From: Pictodentalium vernedei | Taxonomy: Eukaryota; Mollusca; Scaphopoda; Dentaliida; Dentaliidae | NCBI GenBank assembly: GCA_031216915.1 | Contig: CM062289.1 | Coordinates: 62,255,741-62,319,740, forward strand | Direction of reading: 5' to 3' | DNA length: 64,000 bases | Shown here: piece after piece, positions 1-11,804 of the stretch | Position numbering within the stretch: the stretch's first letter is position 1 | Layout: each line of letters begins with the position of its first letter | The notes under the pieces: model-generated | Database searches by the model: none | Seen by the model: the letters and a program-made list of their open reading frames with translations, nothing else | What the model was told of the DNA's origin: nothing | Position numbers and translations under genes: made by a program

Positions 1-1126
1 TCCTTCACTGATAAGCCGTACGGACATAGATTTATCAGTGCAGAAAAAATGGGATGAAATTTTCTTGTTATATTTCATGATTTATTTTGATGGGTACTGT
101 TAAACTTTTGAACGTGGGGGAGGGGGGGGGGCGTCAGTTAGGAATGGTGCTTGTCATGTTTTCACACCAGGAAACCCCCAAGGAACAGCCATGGGACAGT
201 ATCTGTCAAAATAATTTTTTACAAGTGTTCACGGCCTCCAGTTCATGTATTCTGTGACTTTGAATTGTCAGCTATCGCCGTATGAGACAATGATGGATAG
301 AATATTTATTAAAACTTATTTTAAGGGTAAAAAAAATCGATAAAAATCAACAAAATGATGCAAAAATATCGAGTATGATAACAGTTTTGTATTACATTAA
401 ACGGAAATGCAAAAATTTATATTACATTAAGCAGTAAAAAAAAATACATGAAACATGATGAAAATGGTTTGGTGCAGAGCATTTTTATTATAATAAACAA
501 AATATTATAATAGCCGTTATTATAATAAGTGGAGCCGACTGTACAGGTGTTGAACCAAGTAAAGTGGTTGTACCCTGAAGAAATTTAGGACAAGCTGATT
601 TTTGTGTCATTTTGAAGAGGAATGTCTCCCGAAGAACATATCCAAAATCCGCAAAAATCCGTTAAAATTAAAACTGTTTATAGCATTTATACTGATGGTG
701 GTGTAAGAGCGAATTTCGATCAATTTTCCGAAAACCAGCATTCCAACGTTTGCAGACATGGATTTGTGTGAATCTGTTTTTTTTCTACTCACTAACACAC
801 AGGGTATACAGAGTGTAATATCACAGTCCATAACACCGGTGCACATCCTGAATAAAGAGCGTTGTTTTATAGAAATTTGAAAAATCATTGAATTCTCACT
901 GCCACACTCTGTTTCTGCCTGTTTATCTGACATATCACGAGATACTGCGATCACTCAGCACACAAAGCTATTCACTAATGGCCACATGCTCCTGAATTAT
1001 TGTTTTTGATATGCTTGTCATTTTTCTGTGATTCAAGCTTTGTTGTTCTCATATAATTTGTTTTGTTTTTGTTACTGAAGTATATATTTCCTTGTCCACA
1101 TAACCTAACCCATGTTGTGATTTGAA
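1..1126. other. Leading A+T-rich stretch, no gene seen
   Basis: I see no convincing coding region, RNA gene or transposon end here. The stretch holds a short G-run near 115-130 and A-runs near 330 and 430. Short open frames on the minus strand (607-954, 1049-1249) have no recognisable motif and low-complexity composition. It lies upstream of the broken multidomain gene that starts at 1127 and could include its former 5' flank, but nothing in the bases shows a promoter. Confidence 0.5.
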
Positions 1127-4100
1127 ATGGCTTCTTTGGGGCATTCCATTGGTGTTGGAGTTCATTGTTTCCGAGAGGACTCCTGTATTATATGCCAGAT
1201 TGGTTTTGATGAAGTTAAACCAGTGAAAGTCTCCAAAAAGGGTATCCACACTCTGCTCAAATTCTGCAATATGAGGGCGAGGCCAGACCTGGAGACATAC
1301 CTTACGGACAAGCTACAACAGGAACTTGTGGGGGTAGTTTTGGTTCACATGCAGATTGTCGCAGAGATTTCACTGACGCAAAACAACCCGCTGTTACAAG
1401 CACTCCCGAAACTGAGCCTCCGTCGGCCAAGAAAGTGAGATCTAGTTTGCCGGCATTTGACTTCAACAGTGATTGCCTCTTCTGTGGCCAATTGGCGGTA
1501 ATTGATCTACGCCACCCTGACAGGACTAAAGTTGTCAGAACTGTCGAAACACTCCCTATGTGGGATAAACTCCTTGAGCATTGCGAAGTGAGAGGGGACA
1601 GTTTAGCATCAGAAGTTAGAGCTTGTTTGTTGAGTTGCACTGATCTGGTGGCTGCCGAAGCTGTCTATCATGCTCGCTGCCATTCAAAATTTCTTGACAA
1701 TAGGGAGTTGGCACTGAAGAACATACCAGCTGGGCGGAAATCTGATCATGACATGGAGTATTGGTTTGAGTACATGTGCGACCTACTAGAATCAGAATCT
1801 GATACAGAATTATACACTTTGTCTAAGTTGCATTCTAGAATGGAAGAAATCGTCGTTGAGTCAGGCATATACACCCGAAAAAGGCTGAAGTAGAAACTAG
1901 AAGAGCGGTATGGAGATTTTATCTTCTTCGCTAGAGTACAGGGTTGTGACAATGTTGGATGTTTCTGCAACACGGCGGAATATATGATCAATGACAAATG
2001 GTACGCCGATAAGAGAGTAGGAGCGACGAAGCAGAAAGAATCATTGTAACTGCAGCAAAGTTGATCAAAGAGCAGCTGAGAGAGATGGAGTTTAATACAG
2101 AATTTTATCCCACAGCCGACGATATCAAGGACACTCCGTGTGGCAGAACCTGGATCCCCACTTACCTACAGTCATTTCTCCAATGTTTGATTCCATCTGA
2201 TGTCAAACGGAACAGCATAGGCCATTCTATAGTCCAGTCGGCAAGGCCAAGATCAGTCATAATGCCTACCCTATTCAGGATTGGGATAGAGATGGATCAT
2301 GCATTTGGGTCAAGATGGCTTGTGAATGAACTCTCAAGACTTGGGTTTTCTGTCACTTATGATGAAGTCAAACGTTATCAGCAAGGTATTATGGAGCTAG
2401 ATTCGGTCGACAGCTGCACCTCTAATTATTTTCCCGGTGAATTCACACAATGGGTTGCAGATAATGTCGACCATAACATTGCCACGATCGATGGAATAGG
2501 CTCACTACATGGTATGGGTATAATTGCAGTATCCACTCCAAAGCACGACCGAATGACCCCTATATCGCCCATTGCGATAAAACGGAGAGCTCAAGTCGGC
2601 ATTGAGAAAATGTTGGAGAATAAAGAGATGCCATTAGTTGATTACTTGGAATCACAGAGGAAAGGTCTCAGTGGTTTGAGGTACAAACCATTAGTCCAAC
2701 TGCAATCTCCCAATTTCCTCTCACCGAGCTTGAACACCGACATTCTATGGCATTGTGGGTGGCTTTCAAAAGCAGAAGATAACACTGTACCCAATTGGTC
2801 CGGCTTCATGCAACTTGCTTATTCAATGGAGGGTTCACGGAACCCAACAAAATCCGAGGTACTCTTCCTCCCTATAAATGATCTTACTCCATCAGATAGC
2901 ACATGTATTTTCTCTACATTGAACTTCATCTCGGACCAAGCTGCATGCATGAACATCCCTTCTCCGTGTGTCACATTTGACCAGCTGTTATTGTTGAAGG
3001 CCACTGAGATAATAACTGCTCAATCGATGAAAATCGTTTGTTGGTTAGGTGGTTTCCACACAATCATGAGTTTTCTCGGTCAGTATCGGGTCAATGGTGG
3101 CTGGATCTGGCCTGGAGGAGGTCTTAGGAAGTCTATTGTCCCCTCGCTGTGAGTTCGATGTTAACCGGCAAAGCAGTGTCAAGGGCAATGCGGGGACATT
3201 TGCTGGTCAAAGCTGCGCTAACGGACAAGCTGTTAAATGCCCTTACTAGCTCAGAAATGGCTGAACATGATGCCGCTCCGAGGAGTTCATGTAGCATTGG
3301 GAGTGGACAGAAATCTATCAACTGGGAAGATTTAGATACTGTCAAGGAGTTGTATGATAATGTGCTGGACAGCTCGATAGCTCTTTCCGATGTTGCAAAC
3401 TCAGCAGCTCTCGTAAGGGTAAACACTTGCCTCGACGAGTACAAAGCCTAAACTGGCTGAACAATCGCGCACTGCTAAGCTATGGATACAATATCTAGAA
3501 TATGTCCAGACACTGAAAATGTTCATCAGAGGTGAACGCCTTGGGGATTGGAATCTCCACCTTACTGTTGTCAGTAATATGTTGAACCTCTTCGTTGCCA
3601 CGGGACATGTACACTATGCTAAGAGTTGCAGGTTGTATCTGCAAATGATGCTTGAGCTCCCCGAGAAACATCCATGGTTGTATGATAGGTTCTTCTTTGA
3701 TGATTTCCATGCTATATGCCGGAGTTCCAGGGTTTGGACAGGCCTTTCAATTGACCTTGTGATTGAACAAGTCCTCATGCGCCCAATTAAAAGTCGAGAT
3801 GGACTAACGGAAGGTCGTGGGGTGACCGAATCAGTGCGTCAGGAGTGAATTTACATCATGCATAAATGTAGTGAAATACACAAAGCTATGACAATGCTGA
3901 CTGACAAGAAACTCAGTGCCAGTGAACAACATGTTGACATGGGCACTTCTCATCGTAAAGGAGACAACACCGACATGATGAAAATACTAGAGTGGTTTGA
4001 CTTGTACGATCCTTTTGATGAGAATGAAAGATTGTACTCCCTGTCCTCTGGTTTGTCAGCTTCCTTGGGTGATGGTATTAACTGCGACAATGCCGAGTCG

Positions 4101-4630
4101 AAGGGGCAGAGATACACTCTAAACTAGACAATGTTGTTGTTTCTGATGCCTCCATCAAAAGGAGTGATCAAATTTGCACTTTAGACCATTTGAACCCTGG
4201 GGAGAAGTTGGATAACGAGAGGGTATCAATAGACCTATCAGCTCTGTTTACTCAATTGATAGCTATTGCTCAGAGGGAGCGCGACGTGGCACATTTCTTC
4301 GAGTACGAACTGACTGATGCCAACAGCCCTCTTCAAAGACTTCTTTCTCAGAAAAGCAAACAAGGCAGACAAAGCAGCTGCAATAACAGATCGAGTAGCA
4401 CTTTCAAAGCCGCCATCTGATTCCGTGTACGTGCTTGACGGAGGGGCTTTCCTCCACAGAGTCAAATGGAAGGTGAAGGCTACCTACTCGGAAGTAGCCC
4501 ATCAGTATGTTAGATAGGTGTCCAACAAATATGGGCAGAATTGTTGTGTCATCTTCGATGGCTATGGACAGTGACCAAACATGAAGAGTCATGAGCATAG
4601 AAGGAGAGCTGTCAACGTCTGTGCCGATAT

Positions 4631-4858
4631 TTATATTTATTTATTGTTGTTTAAGGTCACATACTTCTGCACAATGGCTAATCATGACCACAACATGGAG
4701 ATAAAGTCAAGGTCAGTCAATCGTTTATACCCCATGTTCCCTATTTTAGAGGACTCGCACCCCAAGCATTAGAGACTGGGTCCTATTTTACCAGTGAAAC
4801 AGAGCTTGTTTACCACAGTAAACAAGCACTGCTTCACTTCCCGGGGGTCCCACGGGGG
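4631..4858 (-). mobile_element. SINE insertion with 14-bp target duplication
   Basis: The direct repeat 'gtctgtgccgatat' flanks the insert at 4617-4630 and 4859-4872, a clean target-site duplication of the TPRT type. On the minus strand the insert ends in a tail containing 'gtgaccttaaacaac' followed by aataaata repeats. This is the same 3' tail as the 5S-headed SINEs at 44691 and 53015. Its 5' portion is different and contains a small hairpin (gtttactgtggtaaac). It interrupts the broken multidomain gene and is therefore younger than that copy. Confidence 0.8.
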
Positions 4859-5098
4859 GTCTGTGCCGATATCTGTTTCATAGACACCATGACTGCACAC
4901 AAGAACCAGGAACGGTTCTTGTCGAACGAGAATAACAAAATGCAGTTCATAAGATTGCTGTCCACATTACTGAGAGTGGGTGGACATACTATTAACTGCA
5001 GTTCAGGCGATGCTGATAACCTGATTGTTGAAAGTGCCATCAAACTTTCATCTCAAGGGAATTCAGTTGTCATTGCCGCAGATGATGCTGATGTACTA

Positions 5099-5617
5099 CC
5101 GTACAGACCAGTCAGTTTGCCCACTTCCGTGGATAAGCCCACCCCCCAACTTTCAGAAAAACGTATTTAATTGGAAGATACCCCAAAATAAGCCCACCAC
5201 AGATTTTCCAGGATTATTTTTCAGGTACACGTGTGAAACACGAACCGGTAAGTTGAACCAATGACAGGGATTTCCCAAGTTACCAATCAAAATAAAATGT
5301 TAATTATTTTGTTTCTATTTTCATTTTATTCATTTACCACAACAACATTGCACCCTAAATAAAATTTTATAATCATAACCACTCAGAAATGTATGTGCAT
5401 TTTTATTATATTTCTTTTAAAAATAACATTTACCAAAACAAACGGGGTAATCAGTCACTCAAATTGACCTACTGAACATCATAATCTGCGACCAGTAGCT
5501 ACTCGTAGGGACCCTTAGTTCACTTTACAGTTGGTTTTCTCCGTAAATAAGCCCACCCCCAATTTTTCTAACAATTTTTTTCACGTGCCCCCTGGGCTTA
5601 CTGATGGGTCGGTACGG
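5099..5617. mobile_element. Tc1/mariner-type MITE with TA target duplication
   Basis: Imperfect terminal inverted repeats start ccgtacagacc at the left and, read from the right, ccgtaccgacc. They are bounded by TA dinucleotides at 5097-5098 and 5618-5619. The repeats continue inward as 'gcccac' and 'gcccag' versions, and further 'aagcccacc' blocks lie inside. Removing the insert and one TA restores the reading frame of the surrounding coding remnant, which supports the boundaries. There is no coding content. The superfamily call rests on the TA duplication alone. Confidence 0.75.
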
Positions 5618-5680
5618 TAGTGCTATCCGTTCACCATTGAAATCATACTTCGGCTGATGTTTATTTCCAATCAGAAGACG

Positions 5681-7032
5681 AGCTCCCACAGTGAGCCCAA
5701 ATATCAACCCAGGAACATGGCTTGAACAAACTTGAATCCCCCCCCTCCTCCTCCCCCCCACCTCACCTAAGGATACTGCATATCAAAACATTCCGACCGC
5801 TGAATCTGAAGAAGATTTTTGAAGAAAAATTCCTCATATTGAACTAAGTTATAATTCGGGCTCCCACAAGGAGCCCAAATATGAACCCAGGGACTTGGAT
5901 TTAACAAACTTGAATCACACACCCCTAAGGATGCTGCACACCAAATATCAAAACATTCCGACTGCTGGATCTGAAGAAGAAGATTATTTAAGAAAATTCC
6001 TCATTTTGAACTAAGTTACAATTCAAGCTCCCACAGTGAGCCCAAATATGGACCTTGGGACATGGCTTGAACAAACTTGAATCTCACTCCCCTAAGGATG
6101 CTACATACCAAATATCAAAACATTCTCACTGATGGATCTGAAGAAGATTTTTAAAGAAAATTCCTCATTTTGAACTAAGTTATAATTCAGGCTCCCACAG
6201 TGAGCCCAAATATGAACTCAGGGACTTGGCTTGAACAAACTCCCATAGATAGCCCAAATATGGACCCAGGAAATTGATTTCAATAAATGTGTGAAACAAT
6301 CTTCCAAAGATGTTATATGTGAAATTTGATAGCTTTTGGAGCAGAAAAGTAGTGTTAAATGTTTTTCCCATTACCCACAGTGTTAAAAAATGCTGACTCA
6401 GCACTTTTTCAAAAGTCCCAAAAAAGTACCCCATGATAAAAACCCGATAGCAAGGAAGCTTCACACGAAATAAGAATTCTCAGTCCCATGTAGTTTTGGA
6501 GATATGGGCGTTTTAATTTTTTTCTCTCTTTAGCTCCTGCAGTTCCCATGGGGCAACGAGAAACAATTTTTTGGCATAAATTAAGAACTTAAGACTCAAT
6601 AAGCCCGCATATTAAATTTGGTTCAAATCTGCTTCTCGGTTTGGAAAATAGAAATTTTTGGGCGGGGTGAAAATTCTTGCTCCTCCCATAATGAAGGCAA
6701 ATATAGATCCTCAAACTTGTCTTGAACAAATCTGAGTCTACACCTCAAAAGGAAGCTGAACACCAAATATCAAGTCTCTGCTACTGCTGGTTCATGAGAA
6801 GAGGATTTTTTAAGATTTAAGCACACTTTTTGGGCGTGGCCCTACCGAGGGGCGAGGCAACTTGATTTGAACAAAATCAAATTGTGATGTCATAACAAAC
6901 TATTATTTCAAATATCAATTAAATTGGTTCAGCGGTTTGGGAGGAGAAGATGCAAACACCATGTTCACGGATGGATGACGGACGGTGGGTGATCACTATA
7001 GCTCTCCTGACTGAAAGTCAGGCGAGCTAAAA
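5681..7032 (+). mobile_element. Helitron-like nonautonomous element, 3' end 1
   Basis: Roughly 165-bp tandem units carry 'gctcccacagtgagcccaa', 'gaacaaacttgaat' and 'ctgaagaagattttt' motifs (about 5681-6250), followed by single-copy filler. The element closes with hairpin cctgactgaaagtcagg (7006-7022) and gagCTAA (7024-7030). A 3' hairpin followed by CTRR is the known Helitron terminal signature. No Rep/helicase coding is present, so it is nonautonomous. No clear 5' end is visible, because it starts abruptly inside the broken gene. Confidence 0.55.
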
Positions 7033-7139
7033 ATATTCTACCTGCTGGTCTGGAGAGGAAAATTTTTAAAGCAATTTGCCTGAAATGCACTAAGTTCAAA
7101 CTCAGGCTCCACAGTGAGCCCAAGTATGAACCCAGGGGG

Positions 7140-7939
7140 TAGGGCTGGGCGGTTTATCGGTTTTTCGGTTCGGTTCGTTTTTTTTTTTTAAACCGAAACC
7201 GAACCGCCGCCTTAACAAAAAACCTCGACTTTCGGTTTTAACAAATTTCCCAGAATTGGTTAAGTTTATGACCACTCAATCACTTGCTTTCCACATGCCA
7301 AAGGCTTAAATGTCAGGCAAAGGTAAATGCTGTGACATTTATGCTTACTTCGAGAGGACCGTCCCCCCTCCCCCCACAAATAGTGGTAGCAAATTTCTTG
7401 TATCTTAAACAATATCTACAGAACCACCAGCAGATGGAATATGAAAAATTAAAAAGTCTTACGTAAAAATCAACACATGCAATTCAAGAATCATTAAGTA
7501 AATTTAATGAATCGGGCACATTCGACCAAAGAGGTATTGCAAGTTACCTGACAATATATGGTGTAAAAGTATTATCACATGGTGTAGACTACAATAATAG
7601 TTATCAAAATCATAAGAAATATGATTTGTGTTCCTCTTATTCCACTGTCATTTGAAGCAGGGACCATCAAGAAACACGGGGCACGTCTATTTTCAACCAA
7701 TGTGATAATTACCAAAATGAGCACAACAATTGCACATTATCCACCAAATCCAGGGTGAGAGCTTAGCAACTCCATAAAAAATAAGGAAATGTTGATTTTT
7801 TGCTAAAATGTAGCTTTTCTTGTGAATTTCTGCATCTTGTCTTGACAAGGCCCCAAATTTCACTGACAGAACAAGGCAGCTCCCACCAGTGGTGGAGCCA
7901 TGGTTTGAAATCCCATAGACCATGCTGGTGAAAAGGTTG

Positions 7940-7981
<42 letters not shown>

Positions 7982-8676
7982 GGGAGGAATCTCAGGACTG
8001 AGGGTGCTGTACTTGTACTGAGGGCAGGAACTCAAAAAGAATTTTTTCAAATTTGAGGTTGGGAGAAGCAAGTGGGATTTTGAATGGGGTGTGTGTGGGT
8101 GGGGGGGGGGGGGGGAGGGGGGAATCTCAGGACTGAGGGTGCTGTACTTGTACTGAGGGCAGGAACTCAAAAAGAATTTTTTCAAATTTGAGGTTGGGAG
8201 AAGCAAGTGGGATTTTGAATGGGGTGTGTGTGGGTGGGGGGGGGGGGAGGGGGGAATCTCAGGACTGAGGGTGCTGTACTTGTACTGAGGGCAGGAACTC
8301 AAAAAGAATTTTTTCAAATTTGAGGTTGGGAGAAGCAAGTGGGATTTTGAATGGGGTGTGTGTGGGTGGGGGGGGGGGGGGGCTGGTCTCCCTAGATACC
8401 TCATGGCTCCACCACTGTTGCCCACTACAGTAGCCCAACACAATATGTCCATTAGCTGAGAAGAGTGGTGAACACTGAGTAACCCGAATGACTCAACACG
8501 CCATATGAGCCTCATGACTTGGATGACAAATACTGACAGATTTTATGTGTACATTACCCACTAAAATGTGGATTTCTACAATATATTTTGAAAAACCAAA
8601 AACCGAACCTAAAACCGAGTTTTTGTACAAAACCGAAACCGAACCGAAATGCAAATTTCAAAACCGCCCAGCCCTA
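7140..8676. mobile_element. hAT-like nonautonomous element with 8-bp target duplication
   Basis: The termini are tagggctgggcggttt at the left and its inverse aaccgcccagcccta at the right, followed inward by alternating ccgaaacc/ggtttcgg subterminal motifs at both ends. Flanking octamers ccaggggg (7132-7139) and ccaggggt (8677-8684) match at 7 of 8 positions, the 8-bp duplication expected of hAT elements. I see no transposase. Much of the inside is the G-run tandem array at 7950-8384. The host sequence on both sides is one continuous Helitron-like repeat. Confidence 0.75.
7950..8384. repeat. Tandem array of about 133-bp units separated by poly-G runs
   Basis: Three near-identical units ('aatctcaggactgag...' starting at 7988, 8123 and 8255, spaced 135 and 132 bp) are separated by G-runs of roughly 12 to 30 bases. 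Each unit ends in 'ggggtgtgtgtgggtggg'. On the minus strand this gives a spurious proline-rich open frame. G-run length is likely variable or poorly assembled. Confidence 0.85.
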
Positions 8677-9180
8677 CCAGGGGTCGATTTGAACAAACTT
8701 GAATCAGATCCACTCCACAATGTTGCATACCAAATATCAAAATATTCTGTTTGCTGGATCTGGAGGAGATGATTTTTAAAGAAATTTCCTTGAAATGCAC
8801 TAAGTTCAAATTCGGGCTCCAATAGTGAGCCCAAATATGAATGCTGGGGGCTGATTTGAACAAACTTGAATCAGATCCACCCCATAATGCTGTATACCAA
8901 ATATCAAATGATTCTGCCCACTTGTGCTGGAGAAGAAGATTTTTTAGTAATTTCTCTAATATAGACAGGGTGCTATTGGAGTTATGCCCCCTACGGAGCC
9001 CCAAGTGGGCATGTCCATTTCATTTTGAACAAACTTGAATTGACATATGGTAATGAACATCTATACCAAGTTTCGAGCAAATCGACCTAGCGGTTTCAGA
9101 GGAGAAGTCATTTGAAAAAAGTTCACGATGACAGACAACGGACGGCAAGTGATAAGTTAAGCTCCCTTCGATGAGCTAAA

Positions 9181-11215
9181 AATTGCACCCCACTCCCCAC
9201 CCCTCCATATGGAACACAAATACCAAATTTGGTCCAAATTGGATCATCGGTTTAGAAAATAGATTTTGGGATGGAAAAATCGTGCAATCCCATTACAAAG
9301 GCACATATTGACCCACAAACATTGAACAAATTTGATTCTACACATGAAATGGAAGCTTAGTCCAAAATATCATGTCACTGTATCCATCGGTTCATGAGAA
9401 ACAGATCATTGTAAAATTTGGGAGTATTTTTTCCCCATCCTCTCCTTATGGGCAGGGCAAGTTGATTTGAACAACTCGAGCACTGCCAAGCGTGGCTAAA
9501 TTTGCCCATTCCAAGTCAAAAAAGGAACATAACTCATGTAGAAGTAGTTGGAGAGAACCCATATTCAAACTTGGTCAGTATTATTAGCTGGAAAACACAC
9601 ATACCCACTTTGGTTGAGATCAAATAATCCAAACTGGAGTTATTGGTCAGATACGGTCAAATTCTAAGTCGAAAATGGGTCATAACTCATTTAAAAAATA
9701 AATGGACAGAACCCATAATAAAACTTGACCTGTATTACTAGCTGGGCAATACACATACCAACTTTGGTTGAGAGCAAATAATCCAAACTGGAGTTATTGG
9801 TCAGATACGGTCAAATTCTAAGTCGAAAATGGGTCGTAACTCATTTAAAAAATAAATGGACAGAACCCAAAATCAAACTTGACCTGTATTACTAGCTGGG
9901 CAATACACATACCAACTTTGGAGTTATCAGTCGGAAACCAAAAATGTTGATAAGACAGTCAAATTCTCAGTTAAACTTGGCATGTATTACTAGCTGGGAA
10001 AAACACATACCAACTTTGGTTGAGATCAAATAATCCAAATTGGTGTTATCGGTCGGAAACCCGAAATGTTAATAAACGGCCAAATTATAAGTCTAAAAAG
10101 GGCCGTAACACATGTAAAAAATAATTGGACAGAAACCACATTCGAACTTGATCTGTATTACTAGCTGGGAAAAACACATACCAACTTTGGTTGAGATCAA
10201 ATAATCCAAATTGGTGTTATCGGACGGAAACCAAATGTTTACGGAAAGACAGATGGATAGAGACAGACAAACAGACAGACCATTTACATAATATGACCGT
10301 TTTACAAACGGGCATGGAAAAAAAAACTTTCAACAAAACCATATCATGTGACCCCTAATTGGAACCAGCTCAGCTCAAAAATGTTAATAGAAGGTCAAAA
10401 TTCTAAGTCGAAAAAAGGGCATAACTCATGTAAAAATATTTGGATGGAACCCATATCTGAATATTAGGCCACACAAAGTAGATCTTCTGTTTTCAGGCCA
10501 TTATTTGTAAAATTGCATGCGGGCGAGCGGTTTTTTATTTTATTTTTTATTTCAGTAATTACTTTTTTGCCATCAAAAGTTCATGTTCTTGGTTCGAGTT
10601 TTAGGCCTCATAATCTACAGAATAGCATGGGTGGTGGGGTATTTCATCCCTTGAGTGCAAGAAGGCTTTGCAATGCTAAAGCATTGCAAAGCCTTCTTGC
10701 ACTCAAGGGACAAATTCATCAATTTTTTTAACTTGGGTAAAATATCAGACATAAATCATTTAATTTTAATTTTTTTTAAGTTTAAATTGGTTATAAAAAG
10801 AGAGCATGCGGCAGCCAAAAGGACCATGCGGGAGGGCCTGAGAAACAGATTTTTAATTTTTTTAGGCCTTACTTGCTTGGAAATACACATATCAACTTTA
10901 GATGAAATCAAATAATCCAAACTGGAGTTATCGGTTGGAAACCAATTGTTTACAAAGAGTAGGAAGGATGGATGGACAGATGGATGGATGCCTTGATGAA
11001 CAGACAGACAGATAGATGGACATAGAAATGGACAGACAGACAGACCATTTACATAATATGCCCGTTTGTAAAAATAAAATGAGATGTCAGAACCAATAAT
11101 CAGCTAAAATTTAACAGAAATTGAAGAAGTCACAAATGCCATGTTCACGGACGACATACAACAGACAGTGAGTGATCACTACAGCTTGCCCTGACTTTCA
11201 GTCAGGGAGGCTAAA
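9181..11215 (+). mobile_element. Helitron-like nonautonomous element, 3' end 3
   Basis: The stretch contains about five partial repeats of a unit with 'tactagctgggaaaa', 'ccaactttggttgagatc' and 'aaataatccaaa' (about 9480-10230, often 156 bp apart). These are followed by 'acagacagac' runs and an end with hairpin ccctgactttcagtcaggg (11190-11208) and aggCTAA (11208-11214). The same unit recurs at 31019-31260. A palindromic element lies inside at 10467-10872. No coding region is seen. Confidence 0.5.
10467..10872 (+). mobile_element. Palindrome-cored MITE, copy 1 of an inverted pair
   Basis: The element starts 'ttaggccacacaaag' and ends 'tttttttaggcctta'. Its centre is a near-perfect 60-bp hairpin built on 'gcaatgctaaagcattgc' and flanked by 'ccttgagtgcaagaaggc' (10649-10710). 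A diverged copy in opposite orientation lies at 11325-11745. Terminal 'aggcc' and 'tctgttttcaggcc' motifs are shared by both ends. The TSD is not clear (possibly a short TTA or TA). Confidence 0.6.
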
Positions 11216-11324
11216 AAATCTGGAACTCAAACACGCTTTAGTACTAGTAAACAAGAGAACTGAGAGAGCTAAGCAAGGCTTTAGTACCAATGATCACAAA
11301 AAATAAAAACTGATAGAGCTGAAG

Positions 11325-11745
11325 CTTAAAAAAGTTAAAAATCAGTTTCTCAGGCCTACATGGTCCTTTCGGCAGTGCATGCTCTCTTTTTATAACCAAT
11401 GCAAACTTAAAAAAATAAAAATTAAATCGTTTATGTCCGATATTTTACCAAAGTTAATAAAATTGATAAATTTGTCCCTTGAATGTAACAAAACTTAGCA
11501 ATGCTTTAGCATTGCAAAGCCTTGTTGCATTCAAGGAATGAAATACACCACCACCTATGCTATTCTGTAGCTTATGATACCTAAAACATAAAACACATCA
11601 AGAATGATTTTGATTGCAATGAATTAATTACAAAAATAAAAAAATAAAATAAAAAAATGCCCGCCTGCATGCAATTTTACAAAAAATGGCCTGAGAAATA
11701 GAAGATCTACTTTGTGGGGTCTAAACTAGGTTCAGTACCAGAGAT
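11325..11745 (-). mobile_element. Palindrome-cored MITE, copy 2 of an inverted pair
   Basis: This is the reverse-complement counterpart of 10467-10872. It contains, in inverted order, 'atttctgtttctcaggcc'-type ends, the central hairpin around 'gcaatgctttagcattgc' (11478-11540) and the 'tgcatgcaattttac' arm. It is more diverged from the palindrome than copy 1, since one hairpin arm has several changes. Together the two copies form a 1.2-kb large-scale inverted repeat. Confidence 0.55.
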
Positions 11746-11804
11746 CAAGAAAATTGTGAACTAAAGCAAACTTCAGTACCAGTTCTGTAGTAGCAACAAC
11801 TTAC

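Larger units (their letters stand above)
1127..5680 (+). pseudogene. Broken zinc-binding/PIN-like multidomain protein (N-terminal to PIN part)
   Basis: Successive open stretches in changing frames, with no splice signals between them, together read like one long protein. In order they hold a cysteine-bearing start (CIICQ, about 1185), a zinc-like cluster CLFCG...YHARCHSKF (1475-1695), a long conserved middle (2061-3450) with DNVDHN, TFDQ and LGGFHTIMSFLG, and a region with CVIFDGYG (about 4545), FLSNENNK and ADDADVL (4919-5097). The last region resembles a PIN/FEN-like nuclease core, judged only from its spaced acidic residues. I know this architecture as a widespread multicopy 'uncharacterized protein' family of invertebrates, and I cannot name a function. 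About eight interruptions make it non-functional. A SINE (4631-4858) and a MITE (5099-5617) lie inside. Reading resumes after the MITE for about 60 bases, with DVYFQSE. The end is cut by Helitron-like sequence near 5680. A homologous piece on the other strand lies at 62716-63824. Host gene, domesticated gene and transposon protein all remain possible. Confidence 0.6.
7033..9180 (+). mobile_element. Helitron-like nonautonomous element, 3' end 2
   Basis: The same unit family restarts directly behind the previous end. It shows 'aatgcactaagttcaaa' and 'cagtgagcccaa' at about 7085-7130, then again after the inserted hAT-like element at 8760-8890. It closes with 'gatgagCTAAaaatt' at 9171-9183. It is interrupted by the 1.5-kb hAT-like insertion at 7140-8676, whose target duplication lies in this element's sequence. 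There is no coding capacity. Confidence 0.55.

Noticed and set aside
7763-8515. 250-codon proline/histidine-rich minus-strand frame
   Set aside because: It is a translation of three tandem units and the poly-G runs inside a hAT-like element, with no independent coding signal.
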